From Streptomyces formicae (GTDB taxonomy: Bacteria > Actinomycetota > Actinomycetes > Streptomycetales > Streptomycetaceae), in the NCBI RefSeq assembly GCF_002556545.1, contig NZ_CP022685.1, positions 4,752,001 through 4,816,000 on the forward strand: a DNA stretch of 64,000 nt, read 5' to 3'. This document shows, piece after piece, positions 1 to 8,098 of this stretch. Below the pieces are notes generated by a model. That model saw only the letters and a program-made list of their open reading frames with translations, did not search any database and was not told the origin of the DNA. The translations under genes and the position numbers were made by a program. Within the stretch, counting starts at the first letter, position 1. Each line of letters starts with the position of its first letter.

Positions 1-7
1 CAGAAAG

Positions 8-25
8 CTATCGACATATTTATAG
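8..25. promoter_or_regulatory. candidate LysR operator (AT-rich inverted repeat)
   Basis: CTAT (8-11) and ATAG (22-25) form a short inverted repeat with a 10-base AT-rich middle, directly upstream of the LysR gene in otherwise GC-rich DNA. LysR regulators usually bind such dyads in their own promoter or a divergent promoter. Any divergent partner lies outside the window. This is inference only. Confidence 0.3.
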
Positions 26-64
26 TTGGGCGCGCTCCGAGTGCCGGAGGGGAGGGACGTCGTC

Positions 65-970
65 ATGGACCTGGCCCTGCTGCGCACCTTCGTGACGGTG
101 CACCGGGCCGGCTCCTTCACCCGCGCCGCCGCGCTCCTCGGACTCTCGCAGCCCGCCGTCACGTCCCAGATACGCACGCTGGAGCGGCAACTGGGGCGTC
201 CCCTCTTCCTGCGTCAGGCCCGTGGGGTGACCCCCACGACCATCGGGGACGAGCTCGCCCACAAGGCCGCACCTCACTTGGACGCCCTGGTGGAGATCGC
301 CGAGACGGGGATCGACGAGGACTCCTCCATCCGCACCCTGCACCTCGCGGGACCGCCCGAGTTCACCGCGGAGCGCGCCCTGCCCGCCCTCACGGGACTC
401 ACCGGGCAGGACGGCCACAGCTACGCCCTGCGTGCCTCGTTCGGCAACGCGGAGGAGGTCCTCGAAGGACTCGCCGCCGGGCACCACGACCTGGCCATCA
501 CCACGGCCCGGCCGCGCGGCGCCCTGCTCACCGCGACCCCGCTCTGCGACGAGGAGCACGTCCTGGTCGCGGGGGAGCGGTGGGCGGCCCGGGTCGGCCC
601 CGGCAAGCTCCGCCGCAAGGGAGCGCTCGCCCTGGAGAACCTGCCCGTGGTCGAGGTGCACGAGTCGCTGCCGTTCGTCGCGCGCTACTGGGCCTCCGTC
701 TTCGACACCCTCCCCGCCTCGTCCGGCGCGGTCATCGTCCCCGACCTCCGCGCGGTCCTCGCCTGCGCGGCCTCCGGCGCCGGTCTGGCCGTGCTGCCCC
801 GCTATCTGTGCGCCGAGGCCCTGGAACGCGGCGAGGTCGTCGCCCTGCTCGACCCCGCGGTGCCCCCTCTGCGCACGTATTTCCTGGTGGTGCGGACAGG
901 GACGCTCGCCATGCCACACATCGTGCGCGCGCATGAGTGGCTGCTGCGCGCTGCCGTCCACTGGGCCTGA
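65..970 (+). CDS. LysR-family transcriptional regulator
   Basis: A 301-residue LysR-type regulator, the usual family length. The N-terminal winged helix-turn-helix is clear (MDLALLRTFVTVHRAGSFTRAA, then LSQPAVTSQIRTLERQLG), ending about residue 60. The rest is the periplasmic-binding-like effector domain. The ATG at 65 is chosen because a strong GGAGGGGAGG site ends about 9 bases upstream; an in-frame TTG at 26 is less likely. The regulated genes are not obvious: the next gene downstream is an unrelated NUDIX hydrolase, and a divergent target, if any, is cut off by the window edge. The effector is unknown. Confidence 0.9.
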   Translation: MDLALLRTFVTVHRAGSFTRAAALLGLSQPAVTSQIRTLERQLGRPLFLRQARGVTPTTIGDELAHKAAPHLDALVEIAETGIDEDSSIRTLHLAGPPEFTAERALPALTGLTGQDGHSYALRASFGNAEEVLEGLAAGHHDLAITTARPRGALLTATPLCDEEHVLVAGERWAARVGPGKLRRKGALALENLPVVEVHESLPFVARYWASVFDTLPASSGAVIVPDLRAVLACAASGAGLAVLPRYLCAEALERGEVVALLDPAVPPLRTYFLVVRTGTLAMPHIVRAHEWLLRAAVHWA

Positions 971-994
971 TGGCGGCTCCGAACGGCTCACGAT

Positions 995-1008
995 GTTTCA
1001 CGTGGAAC
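995..1008. promoter_or_regulatory. parS: parS-like ParB site (one mismatch)
   Basis: GTTTCACGTGGAAC differs from the consensus GTTTCACGTGAAAC at one base. It lies between the LysR stop and the NUDIX start. It is probably a weaker ParB nucleation site. Confidence 0.65.
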
Positions 1009-1029
1009 AGTCCGGGCCACATTTCCCCC

Positions 1030-1512
1030 ATGACCGTCCGACCCGTGGTCAAGCGCACCGCACGCGCCGTCCTGCTGGACGGCGACGACCTGATCCTGAT
1101 CAAGCGGACCAAGCCCGGCGTCGATCCGTACTGGGTCACCCCCGGCGGCGGCGTGGAGCCGGAGGACGAGACCGTCGTCGACGCACTCCACCGCGAGGTG
1201 CACGAGGAACTCGGCGCGAAGATCGTCGATGTCGTGCCCTGTTTCGTCGACACCGTGGAGCACATCGGTGAGGACGGCGGCGCCACCGGTGTGAAGGTGC
1301 AGCACTTCTTCGTCTGCCGCCTGGAATCCATGGACATCGGCCTGCGGCACGGCCCCGAGATCGAGGAGCCGTGCGGCGAGTACGAGATCGTCCACGTGCC
1401 CTTCACCCGGGTGGGGATCGCCTCGGTCCATCTCGTACCGCTGTCGCTGCGCCACTACCTGGACGGCAACATCGAGGGCGTACGCGCGATGCACGCCCCC
1501 GACCTGGGCTAA
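1030..1512 (+). CDS. NUDIX hydrolase
   Basis: A 160-residue NUDIX-domain protein, predicted to hydrolyse nucleoside diphosphates linked to another group. The Nudix box is visible from GGGVEPEDE to REVHEELGA (about residues 40-62), with the expected Gly and the REVxEE core. Substrate specificity cannot be read from the sequence. The ATG at 1030 starts just before the conserved VKRTARAVLL strand. An alternative ATG at 970 overlaps the LysR stop (TGATG) but would translate through the parS-like site, so it is less likely. The stop overlaps the convergent flavohemoglobin stop by 4 bases. Confidence 0.88.
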   Translation: MTVRPVVKRTARAVLLDGDDLILIKRTKPGVDPYWVTPGGGVEPEDETVVDALHREVHEELGAKIVDVVPCFVDTVEHIGEDGGATGVKVQHFFVCRLESMDIGLRHGPEIEEPCGEYEIVHVPFTRVGIASVHLVPLSLRHYLDGNIEGVRAMHAPDLG

Positions 1513-3053
1513 GTCGCCGCGGCGACCAGTTCCTCGACGGAGTCGTGGCGGATCCTGCCCGCCGGGATGCCCACGTCCCGCAGCGCATCGACACCGCTGC
1601 GGATCATGCCGGGCGGGCCCGAGAGGTACGCGTCGTACTCGTTCCACGGGCCGTACTCACGGACGGCGTCGGGCAGTTGTGCCCGCTGGTCCACGACCGG
1701 GCGGACGGCGAGCCAGGGGTGGGTCTGCTGGAGCCGCAGCATCGTGTCGATGTCGTACAGGTCGTGATCGGTCCTGGCTCCGTAGAACACCTCGACCGGG
1801 CGTCGTCTGCCGTGCTCGGCGACGTCCTCGACCAGCGCCTTGATGGGCGCGATACCGGTGCCGCCGCCCAGGCAGAGCAGCCCGCTGTCGGTGGTGTGGT
1901 CGACGGTCATCGATCCGCTGGGCGGCCCGAGCCGCAGGACGTCACCGGGACGGGCGCGGTGCACCAGCGAGTTGGAGACCCAACCGGCCGGGACGGCCTT
2001 GACGTGGAAGGACAGCAGCCCGTCCGAGCGGGGCGCGGAGGCGAAGGAGTAGTGCCGCCAGATCCGCGGCCACCAGGGGGTCTCCAGGCTGGTGTACTGC
2101 CCGGCCAGGAAGGGGTACGGCTGGTCGGGGCGGACCGTGACGACGGCTATGTCCGGGGTCCTGAGGTCGTGCGCGACGACCTCGGCGAACCACCAGGCAG
2201 GGGCGCGCAGTTCGTCCTCCGCGGCCGCGTCGATCATGACCTGGGAGATCGTCGTGTACGTCCGGACCCAGGCGGCCTCGGTCTCCTCGTCCCAGACCGC
2301 ACTCGCGTACCGGCTCAGCGAGCCGATCAGCGCCTCGCCGACGGCCGGATAGTGCTCGGGCTGGGTGCCGTACTTGCGGTGTCCGCGGCCCAGGTTCTTC
2401 AGATACGAGACGAGTACGTCGGTGTTGTCGATGTGCTCGGCCGCGGTCAGGAGTGCCTTGAGGAGCCGGTCGCGCTGGGTGTCCATCGCCGCGGGGAACA
2501 GGGCGCGGAGGTCGGGGTGGCGGGTGAAGAGCAGCGCGTAGAAGTACGAGGTGACCTTGTCGGAGACAGGGCCGATTTCGGCCATCGTGCGTTGCACGAG
2601 GACGGCGTCGGGGGATCGCGTCTCCACCTGCGCCGCCGGTCGGCTCTCCGGTCGTGTGTCCGGCTGCGCCGCCGGTCCCGCGTTGTGCTGTGCCGCCGGT
2701 CCTGTGTCCGGGCGGGTCTCCGTGGGCGCGACGCGTGCGTGTGTCAGCACGTCGGTCGGCTCGGAGGCTTCCCGTGCGGCCGGTATTCGCCCCTCTGGCG
2801 GCTCGGTGGCGAGCGCGGCGCCACCGCTCTCCGTGGCGGGCGTGGGGCCGGTGGCCTCAGCCGTGGCGGATCCGGGCCTCGCCAGAGGACGTATCGATGC
2901 CATGCGGCGCGCCTCGGCGGGCCCTGGTCCGTCGGCACCGGACTGCTGTGGCTCCCCGTCCTCCTGCCGCTTCGGTGGCTTGCGTGGGGTGAACCAGCCG
3001 CCTCCCTCGCCGGAAGTGTCGTCGTCCGACGACGTGGTGGTCGGAGCGTCCAT
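1509..3053 (-). CDS. flavohemoprotein-like globin/FAD/NAD oxidoreductase
   Basis: A 514-residue protein with three parts. The first is a Pro/Gly/Thr-rich, probably disordered N-terminal tail of about 130 residues. The second is a globin domain (about 135-270) with YFYALLFTRHPDLRALF and the candidate proximal-His segment HRKYGTQPEHY. The third is a ferredoxin-reductase-like module with an FAD motif RHYSFAS and an NAD motif GGGTGIAPIKAL (about 275-514). The family typically oxidises nitric oxide to nitrate with O2 and NAD(P)H. Typical flavohemoglobins are about 400 residues, so the tail is an addition. The 3' end overlaps the NUDIX stop by 4 bases. About 350 bp upstream is non-coding and presumably holds the promoter. 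No NsrR site was recognised. Confidence 0.88.
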   Translation of the reverse strand: MDAPTTTSSDDDTSGEGGGWFTPRKPPKRQEDGEPQQSGADGPGPAEARRMASIRPLARPGSATAEATGPTPATESGGAALATEPPEGRIPAAREASEPTDVLTHARVAPTETRPDTGPAAQHNAGPAAQPDTRPESRPAAQVETRSPDAVLVQRTMAEIGPVSDKVTSYFYALLFTRHPDLRALFPAAMDTQRDRLLKALLTAAEHIDNTDVLVSYLKNLGRGHRKYGTQPEHYPAVGEALIGSLSRYASAVWDEETEAAWVRTYTTISQVMIDAAAEDELRAPAWWFAEVVAHDLRTPDIAVVTVRPDQPYPFLAGQYTSLETPWWPRIWRHYSFASAPRSDGLLSFHVKAVPAGWVSNSLVHRARPGDVLRLGPPSGSMTVDHTTDSGLLCLGGGTGIAPIKALVEDVAEHGRRRPVEVFYGARTDHDLYDIDTMLRLQQTHPWLAVRPVVDQRAQLPDAVREYGPWNEYDAYLSGPPGMIRSGVDALRDVGIPAGRIRHDSVEELVAAAT

Positions 3054-3443
3054 GCTGTGCCTCGCCTCGAGCTTCTCTCAGTCGGTCTGCGCACTTCCCG
3101 TCGGAAGCTGCCTGCTTTCCCCGCTCTGTCTGGGTGGCCAATACGGCCACATTGAACCCCGGATTCCCGGACCCTACGGACAAGTAGGTCGAGAATGTGA
3201 CATTGGCCGCAGTCATCTCACCGCAGCATCCCATTCAGCGTCGACGTGCCGACCGCATAACGAGAAGTACGGGTTCTGGATCTCTTCCCCCCGTTAGGCT
3301 TCATTGACCTGCGCGCGTACCCCCCTGGGTGCGAAGAGGGCACCCGGCACGGACCGGAGTCGACCATACCGGCAGCCGTCCGGCGCACAAGTCCCCCTTC
3401 CCTTCGCCCCGAATTCAACGCCCCTGCCCCTCAATTGCCTCAA
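3054..3443. other. intergenic region, no recognised feature
   Basis: About 390 bases between two minus-strand genes. It must contain the flavohemoglobin promoter. Short open frames here lack ribosome binding sites and family resemblance. No clear hairpin terminator or operator was seen. Confidence 0.6.
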
Positions 3444-4091
3444 TTACCGGGCGGCCCGCACCAATTCGTACGCCTTACGGAGATCCCTCCCGACATAAGA
3501 GTGGGTAGCCAGGCTCACCAGCCGTTGATCCGCATTGACGGCGACGGAAACCGGCACGACACCGAACAACTCCAGGTCGGAAAGCGAGTCTCCGTACGCG
3601 ACGCAATCGCCGAGGCCCACCCCGAACTCTTCACAGAGCCGGTTCGCGATCTTCACCTTGGCCGCAGCGTCGAGGATGCCCGCCGGATTGACGGGCTCGG
3701 TGAACGGCACGGCGGGGAAGACCGACCCGTGGGCGGCGTGCGCGCCCCAGCCCAGGAGGCGCTCCACGAAGAAGGACGGCGACAGCGACACCACCGCGCA
3801 GTAGTCGCCGCCCGCGCGGATCTCGGCCCACGTCTCCCGGATGCCCGACAGCCACGGCGCCCCCTCGAAGGCTCCCGTCACATGCTCGTCCGTGAGCTCC
3901 GCCCACAGCTCATGGACACGGGCCGCGTACTGCGGTGAATCGACGCGTCCCGCCACGAAATCGCGCTCCAGCGCGGCGATCTCCGTGTCCAGGCCCAGCT
4001 GCCGCGAGATCTCCACGGGAGCGGCTGTGCCGTGCAGCAGCGTTCCGTCCAGGTCAAAGAGGTGAAGGCGTGCCATGTGGCTAGTACCCAC
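3444..4091 (-). CDS. HAD-superfamily phosphatase (subfamily IB-like)
   Basis: A 215-residue haloacid-dehalogenase-type hydrolase. Motif I is HLFDLDGTLL near the N-terminus, motif II is VVSLSPSFF, and motif III/IV is VAYGDSLSDLELF with the acidic pair. The order matches small phosphoserine-phosphatase-like HAD enzymes; the substrate is unknown. The GTG at 4091 has a GAGGGAG site 5 bases away, giving VGTSHMARLHLF. The ATG at 4076 starts directly at MARLHLF and is an equally defensible start. The gene is divergent from the membrane-protein gene at 4128, with a parS site just beyond. Confidence 0.85.
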   Translation of the reverse strand: MGTSHMARLHLFDLDGTLLHGTAAPVEISRQLGLDTEIAALERDFVAGRVDSPQYAARVHELWAELTDEHVTGAFEGAPWLSGIRETWAEIRAGGDYCAVVSLSPSFFVERLLGWGAHAAHGSVFPAVPFTEPVNPAGILDAAAKVKIANRLCEEFGVGLGDCVAYGDSLSDLELFGVVPVSVAVNADQRLVSLATHSYVGRDLRKAYELVRAAR

Positions 4092-4127
4092 GGTTACTCC
4101 CTCTGTCAGACGCCCCTGGCCGCCCCG

Positions 4128-4778
4128 ATGGGCACCGTGTTTCACGTGAAACTAAGCCGCCCCGCTCGACGGGCCACCCTGGTTGTCCATGTAGTCGGCG
4201 CGGCCGGCTGGCTCGGGCTCACGCTCGGGCTGCTGGCTCTCGCCCTGACCGCGATCACCACGCAGTCCCCCGCGGTCGTCGAGGCCGCCGTCCGTTCGAT
4301 GAAGGTCTTCACGGACTGGCTGGTGATCCCGCTCGCCCTGATCACGCTGCTGAGCGGTCTGCCGCTGTCCCTGGGCACGCCCTGGGGGCTGGCCAAGCAC
4401 CGCTGGGTCTACACGAAGTTCTGGCTGACGCTGGCCACCACCGCCGCCTCGGCCTTCGCGCTGCGCCCCGGGGTCAACGACTCGGCCGCTACGGTGGCCG
4501 CGGGGAACCCGATCACCGACCCCTCCGGTCTCATCGCCGGGCCGATCGTCTCGCTGAGCGCCTACGTCTTCATGACGGTCATCTCGGTCCTCAAGCCCTG
4601 GGGGCTCACGCGCCGCGGCCGGAAGCAACGCGAGCGGAAGCAGCGTGGCCAGCAGCAACGTGGACAGAAGGAGCCCGGGCAGAAGGAACGTGGCCAAAAG
4701 CAGCGTGGTTCAGCGGACGAGCAACGTGCTTCTACCCACAAACGGGTGGACGACGAGGACGTACGTCAGACAGCCTGA
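4128..4778 (+). CDS. DUF2269-like integral membrane protein with basic repeat tail
   Basis: A 216-residue protein with about four hydrophobic helices (LVVHVVGAAGWLGLTLGLL; LVIPLALITLLSGLPL; WLTLATTAASAFAL; LIAGPIVSLSAYVFMTVISVL). It resembles small actinobacterial DUF2269-type membrane proteins. After the last helix, about residues 163-205 form a highly basic, Gln/Arg/Lys-rich tail built on a repeating GQ(K/Q)xRG unit. The ATG at 4128 is followed at once by a perfect parS that encodes part of FHVK. The GNAT gene follows after only 5 bases, so the two are probably cotranscribed. Function is unknown. Confidence 0.75.
   Translation: MGTVFHVKLSRPARRATLVVHVVGAAGWLGLTLGLLALALTAITTQSPAVVEAAVRSMKVFTDWLVIPLALITLLSGLPLSLGTPWGLAKHRWVYTKFWLTLATTAASAFALRPGVNDSAATVAAGNPITDPSGLIAGPIVSLSAYVFMTVISVLKPWGLTRRGRKQRERKQRGQQQRGQKEPGQKERGQKQRGSADEQRASTHKRVDDEDVRQTA
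4139..4152. promoter_or_regulatory. parS: parS ParB-binding site
   Basis: An exact GTTTCACGTGAAAC palindrome. It lies within the first codons of the membrane-protein gene that starts at 4128. Confidence 0.95.
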
Positions 4779-4783
4779 CCCGG

Positions 4784-5653
4784 GTGTCGACACCTTCCCT
4801 CTCCGCACTGCCCATCCGCCGGCTCACCCTCCGTGATCTGACCTCCTGCGCCGACCTGTCCGAGGACCGGGGCTGGCCGCGCGAGGAACACAAATGGGGC
4901 CTGCTGCTCTCGGCCGGAACGGGCTACGGCATCGACGACCCCGACGGCAACGGCCTCATCGGCGCCTACGTAGTGACGCAGTACGGCCCGCACGAGCGCC
5001 CCGGCCTCGCGGCGATCGGCATGGTCCTCGTCGCCGAGCGCTACGCCCGCCAGGGCATCGGCCGCCGCCTGATGCAGTACGCCGTCGAGGAAGCGGTCAC
5101 CGTCCCGCTGACCCTGCACGCCACGCCGTACGGCCGCCCCCTCTACGAACAGCTCGGCTTCAAGTCGATCGGCCGTGCCGAGATGGTCCGCGGCCGGTTC
5201 GCCCCCGCGGGTCCGCTGCCCTCCATCGCCACGCGGCCCGCCACCGCGGAGGACCTGACGGCCATCCTCCGGCTCGACACCGAGGTCTTCGGGCACGACC
5301 GCACCCATGTGATCACCCGGCTGCCCGCCTTCACCGACCAGCTCCGGGTCGCGGAGGCCGACGGCGAGATCATCGGGTACGCGGGCGCCTGGCCGAACAT
5401 GGAGACCCATGTGGTCGGCCCGCTCATCGCGCGCGACACGGAGACCGCGAAGGCCCTCATCGCCTCGCTCGGCACCCGCACGGACCGGCCGCTGCGCACC
5501 GACATCGACGTACGGCACGAAGAGCTCCTTGCGTGGGTGAAGGAGAGCGGCCTCGAGCCCGTCGCCTTCAACGCCGTGATGACGTACGGCACTTCGGAGC
5601 TGCCCGGTGACTGGACCCGCCGCTTCGCACCGCTGACCGTGGCGGCCGGCTGA
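4784..5653 (+). CDS. tandem-GNAT N-acetyltransferase
   Basis: A 289-residue protein with two GNAT-like halves. The N-terminal half keeps the acetyl-CoA loop (VAERYARQGIGRRLM, about residues 84-100, an R-Q-G-I-G-R variant of Q/RxxGxG/A) and a typical GNAT end (PLYEQLGFKSIG). The C-terminal half begins at IATRPATAEDL and has lost the clear acyl-CoA loop, so it may be structural. The GTG at 4784 follows the previous stop by 5 bases. The gene ends just before a strong hairpin terminator. The substrate is unknown. Confidence 0.85.
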   Translation: MSTPSLSALPIRRLTLRDLTSCADLSEDRGWPREEHKWGLLLSAGTGYGIDDPDGNGLIGAYVVTQYGPHERPGLAAIGMVLVAERYARQGIGRRLMQYAVEEAVTVPLTLHATPYGRPLYEQLGFKSIGRAEMVRGRFAPAGPLPSIATRPATAEDLTAILRLDTEVFGHDRTHVITRLPAFTDQLRVAEADGEIIGYAGAWPNMETHVVGPLIARDTETAKALIASLGTRTDRPLRTDIDVRHEELLAWVKESGLEPVAFNAVMTYGTSELPGDWTRRFAPLTVAAG

Positions 5654-5670
5654 CGTCCTACCGACGCGGA

Positions 5671-5721
5671 AAGGCCCGCCCCCAAGTGCCATGATCCTTC
5701 CGGCACTTGGGGGCGGGCCTT
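5671..5721. terminator. bidirectional rho-independent-like terminator
   Basis: A perfect 20-bp stem (5671-5690 with 5702-5721) and an 11-base loop lie between the convergent GNAT and HbpS-like genes. Thymines flank both sides, so it can serve both strands. Confidence 0.9.
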
Positions 5722-5738
5722 TCTGTACGCCCGTCGTG

Positions 5739-6161
5739 TTACGCGAGGGACTCCACAGCCGTCGTCGCGAAGCCGTGGTCCTGCTCGGGCGCACCGCCGC
5801 CGACGCCGATCGCGCCGATCAGACGGCCGTCGCGGTGGACCGGCACGCCGCCCGCGATGAAGAGCAGCGGCCGGTCGAGGGCGGTGGGCAGGGTGTGGAA
5901 GGGGGCGCCGGGCTGGACCGCGTCGACGAGGTCGGCGGTCGGGGCGTTCAGCTGGAGGGCGGTGTACGCCTTGCGGGTGCTGGTCTCGCCGGAGATCAGC
6001 ACGGCCCGGTCGTCGCGGCGGAAGGCGAGCAGGTGGCCGCCCGCGTCGAGGACGGTGACGCTGACGGTGACACCGGCGGCCTCGGCGGCGCGGCGGGCCG
6101 CGTCGACGAGCGTCTCGGCGTCGCCGATGGTCAGCGGGGCGACGGCGGTGGTGGTGCTCAT
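5739..6161 (-). CDS. GlcG/HbpS-family haem-binding protein
   Basis: A 140-residue protein matching the GlcG/HbpS family: ETLVDAARRAAEAAGV, VTVLDAGGHLLAFRRDD, the conserved STRKAYTAL, LLFIAGGVPV and the C-terminal GAIGVGGGAPEQDH. Characterised members bind haem or act as small-molecule sensors, and HbpS of Streptomyces works with a two-component system. No such partner and no export signal is seen here, so a cytoplasmic role is likely. The ATG at 6161 has AAGGAG upstream. The MFS gene ends 55 bases upstream in the same direction, so the two may be cotranscribed. Confidence 0.87.
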   Translation of the reverse strand: MSTTTAVAPLTIGDAETLVDAARRAAEAAGVTVSVTVLDAGGHLLAFRRDDRAVLISGETSTRKAYTALQLNAPTADLVDAVQPGAPFHTLPTALDRPLLFIAGGVPVHRDGRLIGAIGVGGGAPEQDHGFATTAVESLA

Positions 6162-6216
6162 GAGGGGTTTTCTCCTTGCGGGGTGGTGCTGAGGTGGGTG
6201 GGGGAGGGAGTGGGGG

Positions 6217-7428
6217 TCAGTGGTGGACGGGCGTCGCCCGCTCGATGGGCGCACCGCCGGTCACGACCACGCTCGGGGCCGTGGTCGAGCGGCGCTCCAG
6301 CACGGCCGAGAGGATGGCCAGGGCGAGGGCTGACGCGGCGAGGGCGGCGCCCACCCAGTTCGGGGCGGTGTAGCCGAGGCCCGCGGCGATCACGATGCCG
6401 CCGAGCCAGGCCGACAGGGCGTTGCCGAGGTTGAAGGCGCCGATGTTGACGGCGGAGGCGAGCGTGGGAGCACCGGACGCCTGGTCGAGCACGCGCTTCT
6501 GGAGCGGCGGCACGGTCGCGAAGCCCAGGGCGCCGATGAGCGTGATGGTCACGGCAGCGGAGATCTTGTTGTGTGCGGTGAGCGTGAAGAGGGCGAGCAC
6601 GACGGCCAGGGCCCCCAGCGAGATGTAGAGCAGCGGCATCAGCGCGCGGTCCGCGAACTTCCCGCCGACCAGGTTGCCGGTGACCATGCCGAGGCCGAAG
6701 AGGACGAGCAGCCAGGTCACGGACGAGTCCGCGTAGCCCGCGACGTCCGTCATCATCGGCGCCAGGTAGGTGACGGCGGCGAAGACTCCGCCGAAGCCGA
6801 GCACCGTCATCGCCATGGCGAGGAGCACCTGCACGTTGCGGAAGGCGGCCAGTTCGTGGCGGAGCCGCACGCCTTCGGGCTTCGGCAGGTCCGGGACGAG
6901 CTTGGCGATGCCCGCGAGGCCGAGGACCCCGAGCCCCGCGACGATGGCGAAGGTCATCCGCCAGCCGAGCGTCTGACCGACCAAGGTGCCGAGCGGTACG
7001 CCGACCACGTTGGCCACGGTCAGGCCGGTGAACATCATGGCGATCGCTCCGGCCTTCTTCTCGGGAGCGACCAGTTCGGCCGCGACGACCGAGCCGATGC
7101 CGAAGAAGGCGCCGTGGGCGAGGGAGGCGACGACGCGGCCCGCCAGCATCACGCCGAAGACGGGTGCGACGGCGGAGAGCAGATTGCCTGCGATGAACAG
7201 GCCCATCAGCAGCATCAGCATCCGCTTGCGGGAGATCTTGGTGCCGAGGACGGTCATCAGGGGGGCGCCGAGGACGACACCCAGGGCGTAACCGGTCACG
7301 AGGAACCCGGCCGTGGGGATGGAGACGCCGAAGTCACCCGCGACCTCGGGGAGGAGCCCCATGATCACGAACTCGGTGGTGCCGATTCCAAAGGCCCCGA
7401 TCGCGAGGGCCAGTAGCGCGAGAGGCAT
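6217..7428 (-). CDS. MFS drug-efflux-type transporter (DHA1, AraJ/Cmx-like)
   Basis: A 403-residue twelve-helix transporter. The start LALAIGAFGIGTTEFVIMGL and the motif-A loop GTKISRKRMLML are typical of DHA1 proton-driven exporters of the AraJ/chloramphenicol-efflux type. The ATG at 7428 is chosen because it has a GGAAGG site and begins at the first helix. It is divergent from a MarR gene, and the 148-bp spacer carries repeated GTTGCAG...TTAA elements, so MarR control is likely. The substrate is unknown. Confidence 0.9.
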   Translation of the reverse strand: MPLALLALAIGAFGIGTTEFVIMGLLPEVAGDFGVSIPTAGFLVTGYALGVVLGAPLMTVLGTKISRKRMLMLLMGLFIAGNLLSAVAPVFGVMLAGRVVASLAHGAFFGIGSVVAAELVAPEKKAGAIAMMFTGLTVANVVGVPLGTLVGQTLGWRMTFAIVAGLGVLGLAGIAKLVPDLPKPEGVRLRHELAAFRNVQVLLAMAMTVLGFGGVFAAVTYLAPMMTDVAGYADSSVTWLLVLFGLGMVTGNLVGGKFADRALMPLLYISLGALAVVLALFTLTAHNKISAAVTITLIGALGFATVPPLQKRVLDQASGAPTLASAVNIGAFNLGNALSAWLGGIVIAAGLGYTAPNWVGAALAASALALAILSAVLERRSTTAPSVVVTGGAPIERATPVHH

Positions 7429-7446
7429 GGATCTACCTTCCAGACG

Positions 7447-7502
7447 GTTGCAGGTGCGCTTAACGTCCGTCCACAATAGTTGCAGACGCTGGTTAATTGC
7501 AA
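7447..7502. promoter_or_regulatory. candidate MarR operator region
   Basis: Two similar elements, GTTGCAG...TTAA at 7447-7463 and 7479-7496, lie in the divergent MFS/MarR spacer. In the second, TTGCA (7480-7484) and TGCAA (7498-7502) form a dyad about 18 bp apart, the size expected for a MarR dimer. Assignment is by position only. Confidence 0.4.
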
Positions 7503-7576
7503 GCGCGGGATATTGCATCGGTGGACTATCCTGGTGACAGTCACTCCGGGACTCCGGGACGGAGGAAACAAGAGCC

Positions 7577-8035
7577 ATGACAGCGACGGACCCCGCACTC
7601 ACCGCCCTTGCTCAGGGCTGGTGCGCGCTCTCCCTGCTCCACGGGCAGATCGAGACCCACATCGAGCGCGCCCTCCAGGCCGAGCACGGCCTGAGCGTGC
7701 GCGAGTACTCCCTGCTCGACGTACTCAGCCGCCAGCACGACGGGGAGGGCGGCCATCTGCAGATGAAGCAGGTCGCGGACGCCGTGGTGCTGAGCCAGAG
7801 CGCCACCACGCGCCTGGTCACCCGCCTGGAGGACCGCGGGCTGCTGTCCCGCTACCTCTGCCCCACCGACCGCCGCGGCATCTACACGGACGTGAGCGAG
7901 GCCGGGGCCGCGCTGCTCGCCCAGGCGCGTCCCACCAATGACGCCGCCCTGCGCGAGGCACTCGACGAGGCCGCACGCGACCCCGAGCTCGCCCCGCTGG
8001 TCACGGCCGTCGAGACGCTGCGCGTGCCCGCCTGA
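7577..8035 (+). CDS. MarR-family transcriptional regulator
   Basis: A 152-residue winged-helix regulator of usual MarR length. The recognition region is VADAVVLSQSATTRLVTRLEDRGLLSR and the wing is DRRGIYTDVSEAG. The ATG at 7577 has a GGAGGAAAC site. It is divergent from the MFS exporter and probably represses both promoters until a ligand binds. The ligand is unknown. Confidence 0.92.
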   Translation: MTATDPALTALAQGWCALSLLHGQIETHIERALQAEHGLSVREYSLLDVLSRQHDGEGGHLQMKQVADAVVLSQSATTRLVTRLEDRGLLSRYLCPTDRRGIYTDVSEAGAALLAQARPTNDAALREALDEAARDPELAPLVTAVETLRVPA

Positions 8036-8098
8036 GCCACAGCCGTTGTGCGCCCGGAGCATCTGTTGTGTGCCTCACGGCCCGCATAGGCTGCGGCC

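Noticed and set aside
970..1029. Earlier NUDIX start overlapping the LysR stop
   Set aside because: It would run through a parS-like site and add a stretch with no family resemblance before the NUDIX fold.
1371..3155. A 594-codon open frame on the plus strand
   Set aside because: It lies opposite the flavohemoglobin gene; repeated Arg/Gly/Val/Asp composition indicates a shadow.
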